Assembly: GCA_004555055.1 (NCBI GenBank) | Contig: SFJN01000165.1 | Coordinates: forward strand, 1 to 5,866 | Source: Bacteroidales bacterium | GTDB lineage: Bacteria > Bacteroidota > Bacteroidia > Bacteroidales > Bacteroidaceae | DNA length: 5,866 nucleotides | Reading direction: 5' to 3' | Shown here: positions 1-5,611 of the stretch, piece after piece | Layout: every line of letters begins with the position of its first letter | Position numbering within the stretch: the stretch's first letter is position 1 | Notes under the pieces: generated by a model | Told to the model about the DNA's origin: nothing | The model's input: only the letters and a program-made list of their open reading frames with translations | The model's database searches: none | Made by a program: the position numbers and the translations under genes

Positions 1-2
1 AC

Positions 3-191
3 ATAGCAAGGAAACTGCCAGATGTAGAGTTCCATAGCCTTGGGGAGTTTGGTGAGCGTGAAGCAGTACGGCTTAGCTCGAGATATTTGCCTCGCCATTC
101 CTATCGCACTTACCATCCAGGATATGGCAACAGAATTTCTGAAACATACCAGAGGATATTGAATGCAATCCTTTATGAATGTAAGAGATAA
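3..191 (+). CDS. 3' end of an unrecognised protein gene, cut by the window edge
   Basis: A reading frame is open from the left edge and stops with TAA at 189-191, giving 62 codons of a C-terminus. No start is inside the window. The visible part is basic and rich in Arg and Tyr. It contains the stretches RYLPRHSYRTYHPGYGNR and ETYQRILNAILYECKR, the second of which looks like a C-terminal amphipathic helix. There is no obvious membrane segment or signal. I do not recognise the family. The other two forward frames stop within the first 40 bases, and the composition looks like real coding sequence. The repeat-protein gene starts 23 nt after the stop on the same strand with no visible promoter or terminator between them, so the two are probably co-transcribed and may work together. 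That functional link is inference only. Confidence 0.55.
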   Translation: MARKLPDVEFHSLGEFGEREAVRLSSRYLPRHSYRTYHPGYGNRISETYQRILNAILYECKR

Positions 192-214
192 TACAATATA
201 AATACGAAAAACTT

Positions 215-559
215 ATGCCACAGATAGTAAACTTAGGAAGGGAACTCTTGCGTATCAATACGCAGAAGAACTGTGTGGAGTATTCACAGAATGGGGGAAG
301 GAGCTGGGTGATGAGGTGCTGTAACGGTTCGTATGGCGAGTTCCGTGACTTGCTCGTGTATGGTCGTGAGTTGCTGGCTTGCACCAGTAAGGGGCTTTAT
401 GTAAGTACCAACGAGGGACGCTCGTTTGCCCCACGCTGCACCAACAGTTCGTATGGTGACTTCCTCAACCTGCAAGATTCAGGAACGGAACTGCTTGCCA
501 ATACAAGCAAGGGACTATACTATTCGAGGAATGAAGGGCGTTCGTGGGTGAGGAGATGA
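215..559 (+). CDS. Small three-repeat protein, BNR/propeller-like blades
   Basis: This 114-residue protein consists almost wholly of three copies of one repeat, at residues 8-49, 50-89 and 90-114. Each copy runs G(R/T)ELL, then TSKGLYYS-like, then NEGRSW-like; the first two continue with RC-N-SSYG(D/E)F-(D/N)L. The S-x-N-x-G-R-S-W core resembles the Asp-box/BNR hairpin of sialidase-like and Hcf136-like beta-propellers (family knowledge; the match is by eye). The third copy ends right after its NEGRSWVRR, and the N-terminal MPQIVNL may supply the missing outer strand, as in a propeller 'velcro' closure. Three blades are too few for a closed propeller, so the protein may oligomerise. No signal peptide or membrane segment is seen, so it is probably cytosolic. 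The start is the first ATG after the upstream stop, with an A-rich stretch before it and no Shine-Dalgarno sequence. The next in-frame ATG would delete part of repeat 1. Its function is unknown. Confidence 0.72.
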   Translation: MPQIVNLGRELLRINTQKNCVEYSQNGGRSWVMRCCNGSYGEFRDLLVYGRELLACTSKGLYVSTNEGRSFAPRCTNSSYGDFLNLQDSGTELLANTSKGLYYSRNEGRSWVRR

Positions 560-562
560 TGT

Positions 563-578
563 TGTCATACTTATGACA
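563..578. repeat. Perfect 7-2-7 inverted repeat just after the repeat-protein gene
   Basis: TGTCATA, two bases (CT), then TATGACA, starting four bases after the stop codon at 557-559. It could be a small protein-binding palindrome or a weak 3'-end hairpin. It has no T-run after it, so it is not an intrinsic terminator by itself. Confidence 0.45.
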
Positions 579-629
579 GGAATTTCTTAGAAGGTACAGT
601 GAACAGGGCTATGTACTTATGTGTTTGAA

Positions 630-661
630 AAAAACGCTAAGACCCATATCTCAGCGTTTTT
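630..661. terminator. Bidirectional-type intrinsic terminator
   Basis: The perfect 9-bp stem AAAAACGCT (630-638) / AGCGTTTTT (653-661) is extended by AGA (640-642) / TCT (649-651) across one A-C mismatch, leaving the six-base loop CCCATA. A T-run closes the + strand side, and an A-run (628-634) provides the same on the minus strand. It sits between convergent genes: the repeat-protein unit ending at 559 and the ComF-type gene ending at 788. It can therefore end transcripts from both sides. The rest of 560-787 holds no credible gene. Confidence 0.8.
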
Positions 662-787
662 CTGTTATTGCTGTCCGTCAAGACTTCAGGAGGATGGCAA
701 TATTCTTTTCATAAGTTCGTACATGAACGTAACGACATGAAAAACCGGCAGGAATGATGAAGGAGGAGAAAAAAGGATTGGAGCCGC

Positions 788-1636
788 TTATGACAGCGGA
801 CGATGTTGAAGGGCCTGAAAATCTTCATTGCTGACGGTAGCATCAGGCAAATTCAGCTTTTCGGAAGTGACAGCTCCTATCGGTGAACGTCCGGAAATGG
901 CAAGCGAAATGACCGTGAAACAGATTTCATCGGCACGCTCCGGTACCGCCTGCATGATGGCACGGGCACAATTGATGATGGTCGATCCCGTAGTGATGAC
1001 ATCATCGACGATGGCAATGTGCAATTGCTCTTTCCCCTTACGGTCCTTCTCATCCAAAGCCTTGAGGATGGCCTTACGTCGCCCCTCAAAGGCTCCGACC
1101 ACATTCTCCCGCCGCTCCATGGCGTGGAATTTGGTCTGTGACACATTGTATTTCCGACGGCGCACGAGACTGGCAATGGGAATGCCCGTGCGTTTCCGGA
1201 TACCACGAACGATGAGTTCACTTTGGTTATAAGTACGCTTCAACAGACGCAGAAGATGAATGGGGATAGGCTGTAGCAAGTCGACACCGTCAAAAATTCC
1301 GCTCGACAGGGCATCATCTGCGATGAATGTGCCGGCCCACTCGCCCAAGGCCTGTGCATGGCGGTATTTGATGGATGTGACGATACGCTGCGATCCCTGA
1401 CCCTTGATGTAGTAGCACAAGGAATAGGCCCGGCAGATGGGGATGGCGCCTTCGAAACGCTGGAGGATTCTGTTCCATGGGCGCATCCGTTCATCCACAT
1501 ATGGCAGCCTCAACAAACAACTTGAACACACGAATTCCAACGCCGTGATTTCCCCACAAACCTCACAGCGTCCTCCAAACATAATGGAAAGTGCCAATTT
1601 CATAGGGTACGAAACGGAACGGAGGAACATGGACAT
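788..1636 (-). CDS. comF: ComF family protein (zinc ribbon plus phosphoribosyltransferase-like domain)
   Basis: This is a ComF/ComFC-type protein. Members are needed for natural DNA uptake in some bacteria, but they are widespread in Bacteroidota where the role is uncertain. From the chosen start it is 282 residues. A four-cysteine zinc ribbon (CEVCGE, then CSSC 10 residues on) lies near residues 24-40. It is followed by the family segments LLQPIPIHLLRLLKRTYNQSE and SQTKFHAMERRENVVGAF. The PRPP-binding loop IAIVDDVITTGSTI lies near residues 207-220. The frame stays open to a TTG at 1708, but that start lies inside a strong hairpin and would give an unusually long N-terminus. ATGs at 1687, 1636, 1630 and 1603 are alternatives; 1636/1630 best fit the usual roughly 20 residues before the first Cys. 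The protein is longer than typical family members, with a Lys/Arg/Glu-rich insert before the PRPP loop and an extra tail of about 35 residues after the domain. It lies downstream of purA on the same strand. Confidence 0.88.
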   Translation of the reverse strand: MSMFLRSVSYPMKLALSIMFGGRCEVCGEITALEFVCSSCLLRLPYVDERMRPWNRILQRFEGAIPICRAYSLCYYIKGQGSQRIVTSIKYRHAQALGEWAGTFIADDALSSGIFDGVDLLQPIPIHLLRLLKRTYNQSELIVRGIRKRTGIPIASLVRRRKYNVSQTKFHAMERRENVVGAFEGRRKAILKALDEKDRKGKEQLHIAIVDDVITTGSTIINCARAIMQAVPERADEICFTVISLAISGRSPIGAVTSEKLNLPDATVSNEDFQALQHRPLS

Positions 1637-1692
1637 GGCAGGCAAGTAATGGCGGAGTATCTGTATGGATGTACCCTTTGCACCCATAACGC

Positions 1693-1726
1693 AAGAGGGG
1701 GAGGACAAACCGTCCTTCCCCCTCTT
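1693..1726 (-). terminator. Strong hairpin between purA and the ComF-type gene
   Basis: AAGAGGGGG (1693-1701) pairs with CCCCCTCTT (1718-1726), and AGGAC (1702-1706) pairs with GTCCT (1712-1716). One T is bulged at 1717 and the loop is five bases. This is a 14-bp, G+C-rich stem starting 24 bases past the purA stop. On the minus strand it is followed by GCGTTATG, not a T-run. It may therefore be only a partial terminator, or a 3'-end stabiliser that lowers expression of the following gene. The four Ts after it are on the + strand side. Confidence 0.6.
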
Positions 1727-1749
1727 TTCGCGTATCTCTTAAGTTTTAT

Positions 1750-3018
1750 TTAACGGATGATGGTGGCCTCGCGGTCAGGACTTACGCTGACAATGCTGAT
1801 GCGGCATCCCGTCCTTGCTTCGAGCCAGTCGATATAATGCTTGAAGGCGGCGGGGAAGTCGGCCTCACTGCGGACTTCGGTCAGGGGAGTCTTCCACCCG
1901 GGAATTTCTTCGTAGACTGCCTGCCATCCTTCGGTGTCGTACGGCATGTCGGTGGTGCGGACACCGTCCTTCTCGTATGCCACGCAAGCCTTGATGGTGT
2001 CAAAGCCGTCGAGCACGTCGCCCTTCATCATCACCAGGTCGGTCACACCATTGATCATGATGGCATAGCGCAGTGCCACAAGGTCGACCCATCCGCAACG
2101 GCGGTCACGGCCCGTCACGGCACCATATTCGTGACCGATGCGACGGAGTTCGTTGCCGGTCTCGTCGAAGAGTTCCACAGGGAACGGGCCGGCACCCACA
2201 CGGGTGGAATAGGCCTTGAAGATTCCCCATACACGGTCAATCTTGTTCGGAGCCACGCCCAGACCGGTGCAGACACCGCCGGCGGTGGTATTCGAAGAGC
2301 TTACAAAGGGATAGGTACCATGGTCGATGTCGAGGAGCGAACCCTGGGCACCTTCTGCCAGCACGCTCTTACCCTCGGCAAGGGCCTTGTTGATTTCGAA
2401 TTCGGTATCGGTAAGGTGGAACTTACGCATATATTCCACTCCCTCGAGCCAGGTGCGTTCCTCCTCGGTAATGTCGTAGTCGGTGAAATGAAGATCGCGC
2501 AGAATCTGCTCGTGGCGTTCCTTGAGGCGCTGGTACTTCTCAACGAAATTGTCGAGGATATCGCCAACGCGCAGTCCCACACGTGCTGCCTTGTCGGAAT
2601 AGGTGGGGCCGATTCCCTTGCCGGTGGTTCCCACCTTGTTCTTGCCCTTGGCGGCCTCATAGGCACGGTCGAGCACACGGTGGGTAGGAAGGATAAGGTG
2701 TGCACGGCGGCTGATGTGCAGACGCTCCGTCAGGCTGTAGCCTGCAGCCTCCAGTTCGTGGGCTTCCTTCATGAAGAGGTCCGGTGCAATGACGCAGCCG
2801 TTGCCTATGATGTTCAGCTTACCCTCGTCGAAAATGCCGGAGGGAATGCTGCGGAGCACGAATTTCTTGCCTTCAAAAATAATGGTATGTCCGGCATTGG
2901 GGCCACCGGCAAAACGGGCGACCACATCATAGCGCGGAGTAAAATAGTCGACGACCTTGCCTTTTCCTTCGTCGCCGAAAACGATGCCGAGCAGGGCATC
3001 GACTTTTCCTTGTGACAT
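1750..3018 (-). CDS. purA: Adenylosuccinate synthetase
   Basis: This cytosolic enzyme joins IMP and aspartate using GTP, the first step from IMP to AMP in purine synthesis. At 422 residues it is full length (the E. coli enzyme is 432). Visible landmarks are the P-loop-like GDEGKGK (15-21) with catalytic Asp16, and GGPNAGH (38-44) with catalytic His44. They continue with TTGKGIGPTYSDKAAR (131-146), the IMP-site stretch EGAQGSLLDIDHGTYPFVSS (222-241), TGRDRRCGW (302-310), the guanine-recognition MKGD (331-334), and the C-terminal SVSPDREATI. Phe14 replaces the Trp usually seen before GDEGKGK; this is minor. The start is the ATG that gives the standard N-terminus, with no Shine-Dalgarno sequence. 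A canonical Bacteroidota promoter about 140 nt upstream points at it. The ComF-type gene follows on the same strand after a strong hairpin. The protein appears intact. Confidence 0.97.
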   Translation of the reverse strand: MSQGKVDALLGIVFGDEGKGKVVDYFTPRYDVVARFAGGPNAGHTIIFEGKKFVLRSIPSGIFDEGKLNIIGNGCVIAPDLFMKEAHELEAAGYSLTERLHISRRAHLILPTHRVLDRAYEAAKGKNKVGTTGKGIGPTYSDKAARVGLRVGDILDNFVEKYQRLKERHEQILRDLHFTDYDITEEERTWLEGVEYMRKFHLTDTEFEINKALAEGKSVLAEGAQGSLLDIDHGTYPFVSSSNTTAGGVCTGLGVAPNKIDRVWGIFKAYSTRVGAGPFPVELFDETGNELRRIGHEYGAVTGRDRRCGWVDLVALRYAIMINGVTDLVMMKGDVLDGFDTIKACVAYEKDGVRTTDMPYDTEGWQAVYEEIPGWKTPLTEVRSEADFPAAFKHYIDWLEARTGCRISIVSVSPDREATIIR

Positions 3019-3079
3019 AACGCGTTAGGTTGTATGTAGGATATTGTGTTGATTTTCTGAAGAAAAGTGCAGCGACGAA

Positions 3080-3130
3080 TTTGCCGCATAGGGTTTCGAA
3101 TGCAGCTTCGGGGGCGGCACCGCCGGCAAA
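3080..3130 (-). promoter_or_regulatory. Potential secondary structure in the purA 5' leader
   Basis: Inside the predicted leader of about 130 nt, TTTGCCG (3080-3086) and CGGCAAA (3124-3130) form a perfect 7-bp inverted repeat. The smaller elements GGCG/CGCC (3113-3116/3121-3124) and CGAA/TTCG (3097-3100/3107-3110) lie between them. GGCG/CGCC competes for base 3124. I do not recognise a known riboswitch. This may be ordinary leader folding in G+C-rich DNA. Confidence 0.25.
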
Positions 3131-3155
3131 AGACTTCTGCACATGGTTTTCGCCA

Positions 3156-3186
3156 CAAAATTACACTTTTATCACAGAATATGCAA
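3156..3186 (-). promoter_or_regulatory. purA promoter (Bacteroidota type)
   Basis: On the minus strand, TAATTTTG (3163-3156) matches the Bacteroidota -7 consensus TAnnTTTG. TTTG (3187-3184) lies 20 nt upstream as the -33 element. The predicted start of transcription is near 3150, giving a leader of about 130 nt to the purA ATG at 3018. Confidence 0.7.
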
Positions 3187-3196
3187 AAAAACTTCG

Positions 3197-3204
3197 TACT
3201 TTTG
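3197..3204 (+). promoter_or_regulatory. Probable promoter of the oxidoreductase/phosphatase unit (-7 element)
   Basis: TACTTTTG is an exact TAnnTTTG match, 78 nt before the oxidoreductase ATG. No TTG is found at the expected -33 distance (about 3173-3177), so it is weaker by sequence than the purA promoter or the one at 5576-5607. Its upstream half overlaps the -33 region of the divergent purA promoter. Transcription would start near 3209-3211, just where the leader hairpin begins. Confidence 0.55.
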
Positions 3205-3207
3205 CGG

Positions 3208-3269
3208 TTGAAACGCCCTCGCCCGGTCCGAAGTGGGCATCCGGGTCGGCGTTTTCAAAGGATTTTTTT
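3208..3269 (+). promoter_or_regulatory. Leader hairpin with downstream T-run, possible attenuator
   Basis: AAACGCC (3211-3217) pairs perfectly with GGCGTTT (3248-3254), and TTG/CAA can extend it past a bulged T. Inside, CCCGG (3222-3226) pairs with CCGGG (3241-3245) around a 14-base loop. Four Ts end the stem, and seven Ts follow at 3263-3269, 14 bases before the ATG at 3283. It lies between the -7 element and the start codon. It resembles a transcription attenuator or a short terminated leader RNA. No known riboswitch family is recognised. Confidence 0.4.
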
Positions 3270-3282
3270 CCAAGACATCAGC

Positions 3283-4908
3283 ATGCACACTTCCCTCCAA
3301 CTCCGGGTCACACCCGATATAGCCTACGACGAAGCACGCCTTCGGTCGTACGTTTCGAAGCAGCTCCAGGTGGCGGCTCCGTCCATCCACGCGATTCGTC
3401 TGCAACGCCGCAGCATCGACGCCCGCCAACGCACGGTATTCGTAAACCTTGCGCTGGAAGTCTGGCTCGACGAAGACCCGCCCGCACTCACCTTCACTCC
3501 CATCCGCTATCCCCTGGTAACAGACGCCCCGCAGGCCATCGTCGTCGGGGCAGGTCCGGGCGGACTCTTTGCTGCGCTCCGTCTGATTGAGGCGGGTATA
3601 AGGCCCGTCGTACTGGAACGCGGCAAGAATGTCCGCGACCGCAAGCGCGACATCGCACGTATCAGCCGCGAGCATATCGTCGATGCCGAAAGCAACTATT
3701 CGTTCGGCGAAGGCGGTGCGGGAGCCTACAGCGACGGAAAGCTCTACACACGCTCCAAGAAGCGTGGAAACGTCGACCGCATCCTACGGATATTCTGCCA
3801 GCACGGTGCATCGACCGACATCCTTGCCGATGCCCATCCCCACATCGGCACCGACCGTCTTCCGGGCATTATCGAGGCCATGCGCAATACAATCATCGGC
3901 TGTGGTGGCGAAGTGCACTTCGAACATCGGGTAGATGCGCTGCTCCTCGAAGGCGACTGCGTCAGGGGAGCGGTCACGAACAACGGGCAGGAGTTTACCG
4001 GACCGGTTATCCTTGCCACCGGACATTCCGCCCGCGACGTCTACCGCTATCTCTACAAATCGGGGATTGAAATCGAGCAGAAGGGCATTGCCGTCGGCGT
4101 ACGTCTGGAGCACCCCTCCCACCTCATCGACCAAATCCAGTACCACTGCCGCGAGGGACGCGGCAAATACCTGCCCGCAGCGGAATACAGCATGGTACGG
4201 CAGGTGGAGGGACGCGGTGTCTATTCCTTCTGTATGTGCCCCGGAGGATTCGTCGTACCGGCAGCAAGCGGTCCGGAACAGGTGGTTGTCAACGGCATGA
4301 GTCCCTCGCACCGCGGCAGCAAATGGTCGAACAGCGGCATGGTGGTGGAGACACGGCCTGAAGACCTTGACGGCGAACTCCACGGATTCCTCCACGAGGC
4401 CATGAACGACAGTGGTTTCGCCACACAGCACCACGACATGGACGACCCCGCCAATCCCCTGCGCATGATGTATCTGCAGGAAGCGCTCGAACGCGCCACA
4501 TGGATACAGGGCGGACGCCGACAGACGGCTCCGGCACAGCGCATGGCGGACTTCGTCGGGGGGCGCCTTTCTGATTCCCTGCCCTCCACATCGTATGTCG
4601 CCGGGCTGATTGCCTCACCCCTTCACTTCTGGATGCCACGCTTCGTTACCACCCGTCTGCAGGAGGCTTTCAAGGCTTTTGGCAGGAGCAGCCGGAATTT
4701 CCTCACCAACGAAGCCATACTCATTGCCAGCGAAACGCGCACGTCGGCACCCGTACGCATCCTGCGCGACAACGAAAACCTGCAGCATACGCGCATTGCC
4801 GGACTCTTCCCCTGCGGTGAAGGCGCAGGGTATGCCGGAGGCATTGTCAGTGCCGCCATCGACGGTGAACGCTGCGCTGAAGCCCTTGCCGCATGGATGC
4901 AACGATGA
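3283..4908 (+). CDS. COG2509-type FAD-dependent dehydrogenase
   Basis: This is a 541-residue predicted flavoprotein of the 'uncharacterised FAD-dependent dehydrogenase' group, common in Bacteroidales. The physiological substrate is unknown. The N-terminal 80 residues form the small alpha/beta domain typical of the group (SIDARQRTVFVNL). The dinucleotide-binding GxGxxG follows in IVVGAGPGG (86-94). Then come the family signatures YSFGEGGAGAYSDGKLYTRS (139-158), AHPHIGTDRLP, VILATGHSARD, and the C-terminal FAD-contact segment FPCGEGAGYAGGI (509-521). No signal peptide or membrane segment is present, so it should be cytosolic. The frame is open upstream to an ATG at 3067. That extension is Arg-rich, unlike the family, and runs across the promoter and leader hairpin, so MHTSLQLRVTP at 3283 is preferred; it gives the usual family length. 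The gene overlaps the following phosphatase gene. Confidence 0.93.
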   Translation: MHTSLQLRVTPDIAYDEARLRSYVSKQLQVAAPSIHAIRLQRRSIDARQRTVFVNLALEVWLDEDPPALTFTPIRYPLVTDAPQAIVVGAGPGGLFAALRLIEAGIRPVVLERGKNVRDRKRDIARISREHIVDAESNYSFGEGGAGAYSDGKLYTRSKKRGNVDRILRIFCQHGASTDILADAHPHIGTDRLPGIIEAMRNTIIGCGGEVHFEHRVDALLLEGDCVRGAVTNNGQEFTGPVILATGHSARDVYRYLYKSGIEIEQKGIAVGVRLEHPSHLIDQIQYHCREGRGKYLPAAEYSMVRQVEGRGVYSFCMCPGGFVVPAASGPEQVVVNGMSPSHRGSKWSNSGMVVETRPEDLDGELHGFLHEAMNDSGFATQHHDMDDPANPLRMMYLQEALERATWIQGGRRQTAPAQRMADFVGGRLSDSLPSTSYVAGLIASPLHFWMPRFVTTRLQEAFKAFGRSSRNFLTNEAILIASETRTSAPVRILRDNENLQHTRIAGLFPCGEGAGYAGGIVSAAIDGERCAEALAAWMQR

Positions 4909-5435
4909 CGACCGGCAGCCTGCGCCTCTGCATCCTGCGCCACGGGGAGACAGAAGAGAACATTGCCCGCATCCTGCAGGGACATCTGCCGGGGCGGCTC
5001 ACCGCAGCCGGACGACAGCAGGCTATGGATGCGGCAAAGGAACTCCCACTCGCCGATTTCGATGCCGTGGTGAGCAGCGACCTGCAACGTGTCACCGACA
5101 CCGTACGGCTGCTGTTCAACGGCACCCCACCCTGCCCATGGGAAAGGCTTGAGACTTTCCGCGAAATCGACTGGGGCAGCATGACGGGCATGCACATCCC
5201 CGAGGTGAATATGCGACACCTTGCCGACGATGTGGAGACACGCGAGCAGCTCTATTGCCGTGCCGGAAAGGCCCTCGACTATCTGCGTCGGCGCTACGCC
5301 GGACAGACCGTCCTCGTCGTATCGCATGGCCTGTTCCTGCGTTCGTTGCAGGCACAGGCTGAGGGCATTCCGCTGTGCGCACTTCGGCAAATGCCGCGTC
5401 TGGGCAACTGCGAACACCGATGGCTGGAAGTCTGA
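4905..5435 (+). CDS. Histidine phosphatase family protein (phosphoglycerate-mutase-like)
   Basis: This 176-residue protein of the histidine phosphatase superfamily works through a phosphohistidine intermediate; the substrate cannot be told. Visible features are LRHGETEEN (nucleophile His in RHG, about residues 11-13 from this start) and the phosphate-pocket Arg in VSSDLQRVTDT. The acidic catalytic segment is FREIDWGSMTG, and the second catalytic His is in VVSHGLFLRS. All core residues are present. The length is at the short end for the family. The start at 4905 overlaps the preceding stop as ATGA, implying translational coupling; an in-frame ATG at 4893 adds four residues (MDAT) and is also possible. 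A role in cobalamin synthesis (CobC-like) is sometimes given to such proteins, but nothing nearby supports it. It shares a transcript with the FAD-dependent dehydrogenase and is followed by a terminator. Confidence 0.9.
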   Translation: MTTGSLRLCILRHGETEENIARILQGHLPGRLTAAGRQQAMDAAKELPLADFDAVVSSDLQRVTDTVRLLFNGTPPCPWERLETFREIDWGSMTGMHIPEVNMRHLADDVETREQLYCRAGKALDYLRRRYAGQTVLVVSHGLFLRSLQAQAEGIPLCALRQMPRLGNCEHRWLEV

Positions 5436-5437
5436 AG

Positions 5438-5505
5438 GCCCCCCCGGAATGGCCAAGGAGAACTCCAAGGTTCCTCCCCTACCGGGAAAAAGGCTGATTT
5501 TTTTT
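5438..5505 (+). terminator. Intrinsic terminator after the phosphatase gene
   Basis: This is a nested structure. GCC (5438-5440) / GGC (5492-5494) and CCCGG (5443-5447) / CCGGG (5482-5486) enclose the hairpin GGAGAAC (5457-5463) / GTT-C-CTCC (5470-5477). Three bases later come eight Ts (5498-5505). It starts three bases after the stop codon. The inner pairing has a bulge, so the exact fold is uncertain, but position and T-run support termination. Confidence 0.65.
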
Positions 5506-5575
5506 AGAATGATAAGGAAAGAGAGAATAAAGGCGGCATTTTTTGCTAAGTCGGGCTTAATAAATTCGCTTTTTC

Positions 5576-5607
5576 TTTGTCCTTTTTTGCATATTGTTGT
5601 AAATTTG
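5576..5607 (+). promoter_or_regulatory. Canonical Bacteroidota promoter in the right intergenic region
   Basis: TTTG (5576-5579), 20 nt, then TAAATTTG (5600-5607). This matches both -33 and -7 consensus elements with the same spacing as the purA promoter. T-rich DNA surrounds and precedes it. Transcription should begin near 5612. No credible protein gene follows inside the window; what follows is a foldable segment ending in a U-rich tract. Confidence 0.7.
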
Positions 5608-5611
5608 CTGC

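Noticed and set aside
284..475. Minus-strand frames (63 and 103 codons) opposite the repeat-protein gene
   Set aside because: They are shadows of the + strand gene, whose three internal repeats show it is the real frame.
606..615. GGGCTATGTA shared by 606-615 and 5848-5857, and ACATAGC at both 1-7 and 5841-5847
   Set aside because: Matches of 7 to 10 bases are expected by chance many times in a window of this size. The flanks differ, so this is not evidence for element ends.
1837..3015. 392-codon open frame on the + strand opposite purA
   Set aside because: It is entirely antisense to an intact, motif-complete purA. Long antisense frames are common in G+C-rich genes, and I see no family motif in it.
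3067..3282. N-terminal extension of the FAD dehydrogenase to an ATG at 3067 (613 residues)
   Set aside because: The 72 added residues are Arg-rich and unlike the family, they span the predicted promoter and leader hairpin, and the start at 3283 gives the normal family length.
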